Source: Apoderus coryli
Taxonomy: Eukaryota; Arthropoda; Insecta; Coleoptera; Attelabidae
DNA length: 64,000 bases
Direction of reading: 5' to 3'
NCBI GenBank assembly: GCA_911728435.2
Contig: OU452198.1
Span: 37,539,902-37,603,901 of the forward strand
The first letter of the stretch is position 1; each line of letters starts with the position of its first letter. The translations under genes and the position numbers were made by a program. Of the stretch, positions 1-10,855 are shown one piece after another. The notes under the pieces were generated by a model. It did no database searches and was not told the origin of the DNA. It worked only from the letters and a program-made list of their open reading frames with translations.

Positions 1-2
1 GT

Positions 3-890
3 GGTTTAGATCTTTTCGGTCCCATGACAATAACTATTGGACGAAGAAAAGAAAAACGATGGGGAGCACTATTTACTTGTATGGCGATTCGAGCAGTACA
101 TTTGGAAATTGTTCATTCGCTTACAACTGACAGCACAATCATGGCTATATGTAGGATGATGGCAAGAAGAGGTCAAATTAAATGTCTTTATTCAGACAAT
201 GGAACAAATTTTCGAGGTGCATCAGAAGAACTAAAATCATTTTGGAAAAATATAGATAACAAAAATATGGGAACAAAACTTTCGGAACACATGATAGAAT
301 GGCATTTTCTACCACCTGGAGCCCCACACATGGGAGGTTGTTGGGAGCGATTAATAGGGTCAGTGAAGAAAATTTTACAGAATGTTTTAACAGTAGAAAA
401 TCCTAGAGAAGAAGTACTACAGACTGTTTTCGCAGAAGCTGAAAATGTAGTGAATAATAGACCATTGACGTATGTTTCAATAGATCCATCTGATGAAGAA
501 TGCTTAACACCTAATCATTTGTTGTTAGGAAATAAACGTGATTCTTTACCAATAAAATTTGAGAACGTAAATCCTAGAAAGTTGTGGAAGAAGACTCAAC
601 AAATTGTCGACAGTTTTTGGACCAGGTGGGTTAAAGAATATTTACCCACTTTAACAAAAAGAAGTAAATGGATCGACACTAATTCATCCATTCAAGTAAA
701 TGACGTTGTTGTGGTTATAGACCCGACATTTCCAAGACATAAATGGCCATTAGGTAGAATAACGGCTGTTTATCCAGGAAAAGATGGGATTGTTAGAGTA
801 ATAGAAGTTCGAACAGCCTCTGGTATTTATCGCCGTCCTATCACCAAAGTTTGCAAATTAGATGTAACAGTTGATGATGGTGAAAACTGA
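3..890 (+). CDS. BEL/Pao retrotransposon integrase, 3' part of pol (cut by window start)
   Basis: The frame is open from base 3 and ends at a TGA at 888-890; the rest of pol lies left of the window. It encodes the integrase core and C-terminal domain of a BEL/Pao LTR retrotransposon, which joins element cDNA to host DNA. Visible in order: GLDLFGP (first catalytic Asp), SDNGTNFRG (second Asp), HMGGCWERLIGSVK (catalytic Glu), NNRPLTYVS, LTPNHLLLG, then the C-terminal part with RWVKEYLPTL and DVVVVIDP typical of the DUF5641 region of BEL elements. No stop or frameshift is seen in this part, so the copy may be fairly young. A polypurine run and a putative 3' LTR follow directly. The family call is confident; whether the element is complete cannot be seen. 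Confidence 0.9.
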   Translation, partial: GLDLFGPMTITIGRRKEKRWGALFTCMAIRAVHLEIVHSLTTDSTIMAICRMMARRGQIKCLYSDNGTNFRGASEELKSFWKNIDNKNMGTKLSEHMIEWHFLPPGAPHMGGCWERLIGSVKKILQNVLTVENPREEVLQTVFAEAENVVNNRPLTYVSIDPSDEECLTPNHLLLGNKRDSLPIKFENVNPRKLWKKTQQIVDSFWTRWVKEYLPTLTKRSKWIDTNSSIQVNDVVVVIDPTFPRHKWPLGRITAVYPGKDGIVRVIEVRTASGIYRRPITKVCKLDVTVDDGEN

Positions 891-913
891 AACAGTTTGC
901 ACGATGGGGAGAA

Positions 914-1260
914 TGTCGAATTTTTATTATGAATTATAATTTTATAATTATTGTTTGTATTTGTTGATATTATCATCCTGTAGTAGTAGTTGAATAGAGA
1001 ATAAAAAATAATAATTTGGTGTAACTTGTCAGTTGATATAAATCTGATAAAATATCAAATTATAGACAAAAATAGATGATAAATTTTTACAAGGTTTAAA
1101 CAAAACTTGAATTATTTTAATAACGTATATCTAAAACTCAAGGTAGTTGTCAACGACTACGATCTGTCGATGTCGGTAGGAACTTTTAACATTTATATAA
1201 TAAAATAATCACTAGGTACCTTAAACTATTCATGAGTTATTCACCTCATTTTAATCAACA
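914..1260 (+). repeat. putative 3' LTR of the BEL/Pao element
   Basis: A purine tract (gatggggagaa) ends at 913, just after the pol stop, as expected for a polypurine tract. The following sequence starts TGTCG. An AATAAA-like signal lies near 1200, and the stretch before 1261 ends in CA (tcaaca). The right edge is a guess: the 5' LTR and the target-site copy are outside the window. Confidence 0.45.
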
Positions 1261-1384
1261 TTAGCGCGTAAGTAAGTCACACGCGAACTTAACAGCTTTC
1301 ATAAAATACAAAGCTAAATAAAAATACGAAAACAAACCCAAATAATAAAAAAAAAAAACAATAAAACGAAAACAAAAAAAAAAA

Positions 1385-4300
1385 CTAACCATCATTTCCA
1401 TGTGATAACTCACGAGGTACTGGTACACTAATATCAAATAAAGACGGTATCCCACCTTTAGCTGCCACTTCTTTGGACGGCTCCTCATCGGGCTGTTGTT
1501 GCTGCTGCAATTGCTGTGGTTGCAACTGTGCACCACCGCCATATTGTTCTTTCAATTTCATTTGCGTTGCATTGATAAGAGTCAACGCCTCATCACGGTT
1601 GAGGCGCGGGAAACCGCCCAAGATGTCTCTTGGGGCTGTTTCAATATGCTTAAAGAGAATCTGTTTGAGACCTGCCGAAAGTGGTTGTATGAGCAAAAAA
1701 TACTTGAATAATAAAGAATCTGTCTTCAAATTCTTTTTAGAGAGTCTATTTAAGTATAACTAGAACAGATCACGCGAAACATTTTAATTTTAATCGAAAT
1801 AGACAAAATAATGTAGTTTGTAATTAACAAAAAAAAGTTTATTTTGAACATTTTTGTTGTGTGATCAAAGAAGAGAGAAACAAGAACTATGATGATCAGA
1901 AAATATTTCTTAAGACTAGCCATCTTTATTTAAACACTGATTAACAGGTCCGTTACTTTACGGACACCCTGTATTTTATAAAACTCTCTAAACTATTTTT
2001 CTTAAAATTTACGCTCGATTCTGCTAAAATATTTTCTGCATTCCCAAATTTGTTATTTTACATGGAACACCTTCTTACATTTTCTAAAAGCTTTCGTTTT
2101 TGAGTTATCCCGGTTTGTTTGAAATTTTCAGCAGGTGAAACCTTCTACAAAAATACTAATCTTTCGAAATCCGCAACAGTCAGATTAGAATATTCTAGAA
2201 GATTTTTAAAATAGATATGGGGTTTATTGAATTTTCACGAAAAATTCCTAAATGAGCGCCAAAGTTCACGATCTCAAAAGATTAATAATTATAAACACAG
2301 TATCTCTAAACAAAATGGTTTTTGTTGAGAAGAACTTGTGCAACCTCCTGTACGTGATATCCTAACAAAAAGAGGAACAAACATGACGCCTTATTTATAA
2401 CGGTTTTGACACGTGAGCAGTTGATTGGAAAGCAAGATAAGGTTATGCCTGTCGTGCAAAAAATGAGATTTTCGTCTCTTAAGCTGAAAAATATCTGGGA
2501 ATAACTTGAGAGGAGTCTTTACAGAATGCTGAAAAAACGTAAGTTCCATCATCCGTTTTCGTTTTTCCTAATAATCTGGACGGAGGAAGAATGGAATTTT
2601 TCCCATTATGGGAATTATGTAAATCCCGACGTACTACCTGAGAGACAGTTCGAGGAATGCTGTAGTTTTAATACAATATGGACAGGGTGGGCAAAGCTTG
2701 ATGATGTGCTATGTTATGATAAAAAGAAAAACGATAGAAAAATTCTGAAAAGAGGTACCACTTAAATGGGATTAAGTAAGCTCCATTTTAACCCACATCT
2801 CTTTTTTTCTAAATAGTTAGAAACTTAAGTAAATGTCATCAACTTTTTTTTCCAGAAACATACCTAAATTTTTGCATAGTTCAAAAGAGCTAATTTTTCT
2901 GAGCACTTTTGTTAAAAAAAAAAATTGCTATTTTTATTCGTTAAAAAATTATAACTAAATTTGTAGGAAAAACTAATATCATAACTTCCCAACCGTCCCA
3001 ACCTTTAAACAAGTAGGCTTTGGGAAGAAACTGCAATTATATCTGGTCAATACTGTTCTGAGTTGTGAAGTTTATAATCGTGAAAACCATTTATTTTCTT
3101 TCAAAACGTGTCGTACGACAAGGTCGACAAATTTCGTGGATGATAATGGCAACAGGATTTGAATTTATTCTTTTAGCAATATAAAATGCACACATCAAAT
3201 GACAATAAAACTATTTGTCAACCATTAGTTTAATTATTGACAGATATAATTGCAGTTGGTTTCCAAAGCCTACTTATTTAAAAGTTGCGAATTGTTGATA
3301 CTAGTTTTTTCTACAAATTCGCTTGTAAGTTTTTAAGGAATAAACATAACAAATTTTTTTTTTTTACAAAAGTTGCTCAGAAAAATTAGTTCTTTTGTAC
3401 TCTGCAAAAATATAGGTATGTTTCTGGAAAAAAAGTTGACATCATTTACTTACTTCAGTTTCCAAATTTGGAGAAAAAAATAAAATGTTGGTAAAAATTG
3501 AGCTTACTTAAACCCATTTAAGAACTTCTTTTCAGAGTATTTCTATCGTATTTAGGATTTTCGTTTATTTTACTCGGCCGATATTTTACATACACTAAAA
3601 ACGAAGTGGAACCAGCTCTGGTATCAACACGACGGAGCTCTAACTCATAATAATGCGTGTGTGAGTAATTTGAAGATCGTTAGATAGCCTTTAGATGTTT
3701 TTGTTTGAAGTAGTGTAAAAACTATTGGGTTTATTAGGCATTTCGATCGTTTTGTCTGCACGCATAGCCGATTTTTGAGGAGAGTTTTTAAATGTTTGGA
3801 AGTCGGAGGTGAACAATGCGAAGTTAAGTTCGTTGATACGGTTACTTGATTCTCTGAAAACATTTTTTTTTTCCATTTTTGAACAAAAATGTTTTGATAT
3901 GAAAAATAAAATGTTCCATATGGAATTAAAGTACAAGAGAATACTTAGCACCAGCGAAATCATTATTCTTTGAATAAGGATGGCTAACGTGAGATATTGC
4001 AAGAATCTGATCATAGATTAGTCGGAAGAGAAATATAAAAATATTGACTTACCATCTGATAGAGGCACACCATGGGCAAACTTGCAATCATCACCTGCGG
4101 TACATTGTAAACCTGTGTGGTAAAATTTACAAGGAAATTCACTATGCATATAGGAACATTTTTCACCTTTGGCACAACAATCCATAAGGTAAAACTTACA
4201 CAACTCTAATTTCATAGGCGGATTTGCTTCGTGGGAGTAGGGGCAATCACTCTGAAATACAAAACAATCTTATTTGATTAAATTAACTTAAGAGATAATT

Positions 4301-5429
4301 TGTCTCCAATCCGTATATGGGAATGTAGTTTTCACTTACATTCTGACATTTTCCTTGTAAATAGAACACGCACACCCCCTGCGAATCGTGCAATTGCATC
4401 GTCTTTTGTTCGTTGCCCCGCTTCTCACGCTCCCGCTTATGTCGATCGCGATGGTCACGAGACCGTCGCTTCTCCTTCCTTACAACACGTTTCCGATTCC
4501 TCTCTTCGTTCCTGCTCTGATCCGTTGAGTACTCAGACTCTTCGAAGCTGTCATCCGAACGCGATGGTGATAGTAATGGTTTCTCAAACCGAAGTATTGG
4601 CTGTTCGGGGGAACCACCACCACCACGCACATTGAGCAACTCGTTTTCGTCGATTTCCTCCGAACGCGGTGAGTCCATCACAACGCGACGCTGCTTATTC
4701 TGTAATTGAAAATAAGAACATTAAGTAAGTGTAATTTATTATTATAACTTTTGTTTTCGATGATACCTTGTTTGTTTTTTTGTCTTGATGTTTCCGTTTC
4801 TTTCCTCTTTTTTCAATTTCCTTATCATCTTCACCACTAGCGATGGCTTCTTTCTCCTTCTTGTTCAATATCGTAGCTAGGGTCTTTTCAATATTCTTGG
4901 CAAAATCATCTTCTAAAAATAATTAGTTGAAAATCACTAAATTCACCATTGAAAACAAAATTGCTAATCAATCATTATTTTCGATATTATTTTCTTACCC
5001 AATGGATCAACAACACCGATATCCTTCCGCCGATTCTTTTCCCACCTCTCACGTTCCCTCATCATTTTCTCTCGCTTCCTCAAGTGTAATATACTCTTCT
5101 CGGCTTCAGTCATATGCCGATGTCCCTTTTCATCGCGCCGACCTTTCTCTTTATCTCCATGTTTGCGTTTCTCTCGATCCTTAGGTTTCTCGGATCTCTC
5201 CGATTCTGATTTGGAATGATTCTCAACTTTGTCAAGTGTTAGCACAATAGCCTGAATAAGATTTGGATCCGATTTTGCTACATCGGATGTTTCTTGAACT
5301 TCTGATGATATGGCTGATGGCATTTCACTAGGTTCCTCTTCGTCATCCTCGATTTCACCGTCTTCTAAATCGATTTGGTCTTCTAACTCTTCTGATTTCT
5401 GAGGCTCTTGATCTTCCTCAGAAATATTA
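1385..5429 (-). CDS. CCCH zinc-finger protein, ZC3H4/su(sable)-like (five exons, 5' end not found, 3' end uncertain)
   Basis: Exons on the minus strand, in transcript order: 5429-4999, 4912-4767, 4699-4340, 4251-4053, 1671-1385. Phases 1, 0, 0 and 1 agree at every junction and all introns are GT-AG, giving about 475 codons. The order is an acidic start (DLEDGEIEDDEEE, as in ZC3H4/6), long charged Lys/Arg/Glu regions, then three CCCH fingers: CVFYLQGKC...C..H (the first split across the intron at 4339-4252), CKFYLMDCCAKGEKCSYMH, and CKFYHTGLQC...CKFAH, with spacing C-x7/8-C-x4/5-C-x3-H. The last exon has LFKHIETAPRDILGGFPRL, a Gln-rich run and IPSLFDISVPVP. The family binds nascent RNA in the nucleus and limits some transcription. 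The first exon lies upstream of 5429 and was not found. The TAG at 1385-1387 overlaps a good donor (G|GTTAGT), and no minus-strand AATAAA follows closely, so the protein probably continues left of the window. Confidence 0.82.
2400..3665 (+). pseudogene. decayed Tc1/mariner-superfamily transposase, split by an inverted-repeat insertion
   Basis: Inside the 2.4-kb last intron of the CCCH gene, opposite in strand. The left piece (open 2526-2765) reads IIWTEEEWNFSHYGNY, like the W-x-DE-x-F second-aspartate region of DDE transposases. The right piece at 3619-3660 reads WYQHDGALTHNN, like the (F/Y)QxDGAPxH third motif. Stops and frameshifts are present. The two pieces are separated by the inverted repeat at 2731-3550. 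The subfamily is not resolved. Confidence 0.5.
2731..3550. repeat. large imperfect inverted repeat (MITE-like), arms about 310 bp
   Basis: The left arm begins acgatagaaa at 2731; the right arm ends with its complement tttctatcgt at about 3541-3550. Matching blocks include ttccagaaacatacctaaat (left) against aggtatgtttctggaa (right), and aagtaggctttgg near 3013 against ccaaagcctactt near 3260. The centre is near 3140. No ORF is recognised inside, and target duplications are not clear. Confidence 0.6.
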
Positions 5430-8400
5430 CTGCAAACGAAATAGACAAAAACAGTTAGAAGATATCACGACAACAGTTACACAGCAAGAGATTGATTTAA
5501 AAGTTGCAAACTTCGGAAAGAAAATGACAAAAAGTAATTATCCTAAAACAAAGTTGTTGAATTTCGTTTTTCCACTAATGAGAGTAGTTCATGAAAAACT
5601 GGTGGTTAACGAATAATAGCGAAGTTTACTAAAATAAATTAATTGTGATAACAATACCAAATCATATTTATGATTCTGATTGTTTGGAAGTGGCTAGTCC
5701 ATATCTATGATTCTTGGCTTTCTTCCCTCAAATATGATTTCTCTCAATTTTTCTGTCGGATTTTCTATGTTTTTGGACACACTGTGAAGTGATATCTAGA
5801 TTACAAGTAAAATAAGATTTTTCTAGTACCTATAACGAAATATTCATGGATCTTTTCACATATATCCTAAGGTGACGAAGTTTGCGAAAAGTATATTCAG
5901 TAGTAATATTATAAGTACTTTAAAATAATCGGTAATTTGTTGCATAATCACAAATAGTGTAAGTTTGACAGTTTAATGTACGAATATAGTATCTGGCTAG
6001 ATTTTGTGAGTAAATACCTAACAAATGTCAAATTTGATAACGAATGTTGTAAATGTTTCTAACAAATATCAAACTGGTCGCTATGGAAATAGAGTATAAT
6101 CGTTTTATATTATCAAAAATATACCTACAAGCTAACTTTTCAAATGCGACGTTCTGATTGGCTAAAAATGGTAGGTACGAATAAAATAATCACAAAAATT
6201 CGAATAAAGATTTAACTCTGACACCAGGTTACTTAAATTTTTTCTGAAGTAAAAAACATGACAGATGGAAGCTAATTTTCTAATTAGAATCCGTATGTTT
6301 AGATATTCTTTTAACCTGCATTTTGTTTACTTTCGATTATCTATTGGAATCAATAACTTGTTCTATTTCATAATTTAGTTAAAAATTACGTTTAAAAAAT
6401 GTGCACCTACTTCTTTAGAAACTATAAGAATAAGTGAATGCAAAATGTAATCTAAATACCAAAATTGATTTCACGTTATTGGAATTCATAATGTCCACAA
6501 ATGTAATACGACTCATGCAAGTTGCGAATGTTTCTTTAACAATATCAAAAAAAGTATTAGTACCTATATAGTTTAATTGAGATTTTAGTTTATATTTAAC
6601 ACGATTTTAAATAATAGGTAAAGTATTAGCAGGCCCGTCAAATATCGATAAGATCTGGACTTGTAACTTTTTTGAGATGCAAGACTAAATGGTACAAAAT
6701 TAGATCGACAGATCTAAGGTCGAAATTAACCTCTACAGATTAAAAATTATTTTTATTTTGATAGAATGGCCCAAATAAAAAAGCTTTAATTGAAAAGATC
6801 GGTAAAAAGTGTCATACTGCCAAATTTACTGAAGATAGCGAAAAGTGTATTTAAGTATATAATCGCTGAACTGCGAATCTCATATTCATTACAAATTGCT
6901 CTTCTAAGCTTTGTTACTTATTTAAGAATATTTTTATTTCTGTTAAAAAACGTTTTCTGTTTTAAGAGGAATGTTTCACTAAATTGACTATCAAAACGAA
7001 AAGTACGTAGGTACCCACAATTTGGACACATTGTATATTCTTCCAACCAAACATTGTGTTGCTCATATATTGCGCTCCTTGTAAAAAAAACAATACAATA
7101 CCTACAAGTTATTTTAAAAGCCATAACAAGATGGCGCTTATATGAAATCAATGTTTCCAAGGTCAGCAGATGTTTAAACTATGAATAATTGCTCGGCTTT
7201 GGGCAACTTGATTTTTGAATAATAAAACATGGCACATGACGTCATGCATAGCAAATCGAAAGTTGTTAATAAATATCTAGTACCTATATAAACAGAACTT
7301 TTGCTCAAAAATGTTGGTAGCTAAGAGATTAATTATTAGTACTTTTAAGCTATCTATTATAACAATAAACATTATAATGACAAAATGATACCTATCTAAT
7401 TTTAGATAATTTTGGTGCTTTTAGATGTGAATAAACAAAGTCCATTATGCATGTAGGTATATCGGTCATTATGTTACAGTACTTCAATAAATAGGTATAT
7501 CATACCTACTTGGAGAAATAACTGTAAGTAGGTACCTACCTACCTACTAGGCAAAAAAATAAAAGAAAAACAAAATGCCTATCAATCTACCTACATATAC
7601 CTAGGAACCTATCTACCTACTAAAATTTCTGAGAAATACAATTATTGCCAAAAAAGTTAATATAGGTATACATATAATCCCCTATTATTTATATGACTAA
7701 ATAAAATATACTTTCGTATTTTTAGGAAATTATAATTTACGCAACACAAGGTCAAACCAATGACGCATACCTATTTCACGAAATTCCAAAAATGTTACGG
7801 TGCCCTAATTTCAATAGTAAAATAATTTCTACTATTTAAACTAAAAATATATATAAATTAAAGATAACAAATAATAATAAATTAATAGGTCAAAAATATT
7901 TAGTAGGTATCATGGAATGGCAGGCCGCCATTATCCAGGAGGCCACTTATTTTTATCAACCATACAAATTTTAATACCTATTTTAAACGTAATTTAGTCG
8001 AGAAATATGCTAATTTTATGTTATGGACCATGTTGCATAAAGATTCTACACTGGACATCTTTAGTTTAAAAAATATTTCGAACATTGTTTTACCTTATAG
8101 ATATATTTGATCTGATTGTACCGAGCATGCTACGTAATTGTGTGTTTCTGTTTTATCACTTTAAAATATGGCTTGGAAATCGCATATTCACGTGTACAAT
8201 GTAATGTGAATTACTTCTTGCGATTTAAACCATATTTTAAGTTTCAGTTTCAGCAAAAAACATAATGTATTTTGCTAAACAATGTAATAAAATGTCGCGT
8301 CACGCCCAGTCAACGTCAATCATGGCGATTGTTGACCAAATATCTGCCGCGGTTGAAAATAAACGGACCCAACGTAATTTTAACATATTTCTGGCCTAAT

Positions 8401-9640
8401 ACGTTAAATTTTGCTAAAATTGCGGCGTAAAAATTAATTGCAAACCTTATAATATCACATACGAGTGCCATTACGACCTAATTTATATTCACTAGGCAGG
8501 AATATGTAATAAAATGGCATGAAAAGTCACTCATTCACTATTATCTGTCCTGATCTGCTTGTGGGACAGAAATATTAAGAAATTACTCATATTTTTCATG
8601 TATTAACCGACTATTCTCTTTGGCGAGGAGACCACAAATGCTCCTTTCTTCCCCAGGAATTTCGTTTATTGAGCTCGTCGAGTCGTCGCCCAGAAACCAA
8701 CCAATGAACAAACGTTTTCAACTATTAAACGCCAATCACGTGCTGGTATACCAAAGCGGCAAAGGTTCTTGACCTGCATTATGCACTATCTATTTCTATT
8801 ACCCATATTTTTTCTCATGTAGGTAGACAGCAATATCTGTACCTTTCAATTTTAAATGCGTTTATAACAATTATCCGTATTTTTGTTACAACATAAATCG
8901 TACATATGCGTAGGAAACTAGAGAGGAAATGAATGAATAATCTACCTAATAACTAATAATGTGAAGTAGGCAGTTATGACTTTGTAAAAATATAATAAAA
9001 TATATTATATATTACAGGCGATAAACTTTCTCATAAATACTGCAAACAAAGAGGTACCTATTTACCAATTAATTAAAATTATAGTTTTTAAGGATTTTTT
9101 CATCTCAAACTTAGCTCAGTTGAACTGATGTGATATATTCACCTGTCACTCACTTATATATAAGTTTTACATAAACTCGATAAAGTCAGGAGGTGATATT
9201 TTGTTTAATAGAAATTGCCTACTAAACTGAAGCACGGCATCTGTGTTAATTTACTGTAACTAATACGTTTTTTCAAAGTCTGTTCATGAAATCAGTTGTG
9301 TAGATGTCACCATTATTCGTTTTATAAAAAGATCTCTACAGCTGAAAAAGTTATGATACTAATAATTGGCGTCATATATTGTATTTTCAAAAACGTTGCT
9401 GGGCGCAATTAAATAGAGAATTTTTGCACATTCAACGTTAAATTTTACGGTAACGCTAAAATGCATTAAAGTTTAAAGTATGTCAATGCTTAGTTCAGAA
9501 ACTATTTTAAGGTGTCTTGTATAAAACAGTTTTTGCAACATTTTACTTTCCCGTTAACAGGAACATAAGGTATTTATAATCCATTTTTATGCTCGGAGTC
9601 TGATTTCAAAAGGCGATATTATTTTACTATAATAAGAGTC
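5430..9640. other. AT-rich intergenic DNA or unseen 5' part of the CCCH gene
   Basis: No convincing coding exon, RNA gene or element was recognised. The first exon of the CCCH gene should lie here or further right. A locally GC-richer patch at about 8625-8770, with CCAAT-like boxes in both orientations, is the best-looking promoter candidate, but nothing confirms it. Confidence 0.5.
7480..7625. repeat. degenerate TAGGTA/TACCTA simple-sequence tract
   Basis: Dense short repeats of taggtacctacc type in both orientations around 7490-7620. Similar short runs are scattered at 11100-11660. They form weak local palindromes. Confidence 0.5.
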
Positions 9641-9647
9641 ATTTGTC

Positions 9648-10855
9648 TAGGGTCGCAATCAATGACATATTATACACCAAATGGACTGGCCATATACATA
9701 TTTAATAATATTATATGCTTAGACAAGAAATCTTTCTTTGTCAGCGCGAAAAACATTAGAATAAGAGGTTTGAAAGAAAGATGGAGCTAAAGTGGGCAGA
9801 AAGTGCATTGTAGTTATATGGAGGAACATAAATATTAATTTGCTTAAAATTAAAAATATATAGATATGACATTAATTCGTCAAATTATCATGAAAATAAC
9901 TTACCAAGAGTGAGAAAATTCGATAAAATTTAAAAATATTGGAAGGATATGCTCTAGAAAAAAAGCACAAAATTTATGAAAATATTTATTTATTATTATT
10001 CAGTTTTGGTATTTTTATTGACTTTTATCAAATTAACATGAGAGAATATGAATTGGATAATATAAAGGATGAGTCATTAGTGGGTAAACCTTCGATATTA
10101 TCGTTAAAAATAAAAGTTATATAGATTGTCTTAAGCTGCATGTTTTATAATTATTTTTTCTATACATGGTGGCTTCCATTGACTCTATTGGGAGGTCATT
10201 TTCAGTAATACCTGACTGGCAGCTTGTCATGAAACTTAGAAAAAGTTTAGAAAATACGGTTTTTTTACAACTTATTTGTAAGAAAACTATAAATAAAATT
10301 TTGAAATATCATCAACCTTATGATGTCTTAACTTTCGGATTGAGAGGGAGCCCTCGCTTAAAAGTCTTCGTTTTTTGGTTGTTTTGGTGAGGAAAATCAA
10401 AATGAGATGGCGCAGCAAGTTTCTTCAATACTCGTTACCATGCACAGTTTTTCATAGTCCTTTCTACGAAATGGAGACCACAAAGAACAGCAGTATTACT
10501 TGTTTTGTAACCATTTCTTCTAGTTGCCACTACCCCCAATTTGGATCCTTTGGAAACCTAATATAATAATATAAATATAGTATTTCAACCATATAGAAAT
10601 TATTTTCTTTAGAAATTTTATTTGGATATCTTTCTTCCACTTTTGTGTACAATTTACCACACTACAAGACAATTTTTAAATAACTAAAAAAACTATAAAA
10701 AATTGTTGGAACTACATGGAAATTCCATTTAACTACACAGTAAACAAATGTCTTTTTACCCACTCTAGCTCTATCCTTGTCGCACCGGCTATAGATTAAT
10801 ACAACAATATGGCCAGTCTATGGTTTATAAGGTCAATGGTCGCAATATACAGATT
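9648..10855. repeat. possible transposon with long degenerate inverted repeats
   Basis: The segment at 9650-9702 (gtcgcaatcaatgacatatt ... actggccatata) is matched in inverted orientation at 10810-10855. The stretch gatggagctaaagtgggcag near 9780 is matched by the complement of cccactctagctctatc near 10760. Short ORFs between them resemble nothing I know. The arms are diverged, so the boundaries are approximate. Confidence 0.35.

Noticed and set aside
4300..5184. Plus-strand ORFs of 111 and 85 codons
   Set aside because: Antisense to CCCH-gene exons whose splice phases agree; no similarity of their own.
7480..7625. CRISPR-like or telomeric repeat array
   Set aside because: Short degenerate TAGGTA-type repeats with no unit/spacer order and no TTAGG array; simple-sequence DNA in a eukaryote.
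7921..7960. ATG with GCG GCC on the minus strand (near 7935) as first exon of the CCCH gene
   Set aside because: The frame soon stops and no donor site with a fitting phase follows.
9939..10566. Cluster of overlapping short ORFs on the plus strand
   Set aside because: No recognisable domain, no splice-site pattern and AT-driven composition. They lie inside a probable inverted-repeat element.
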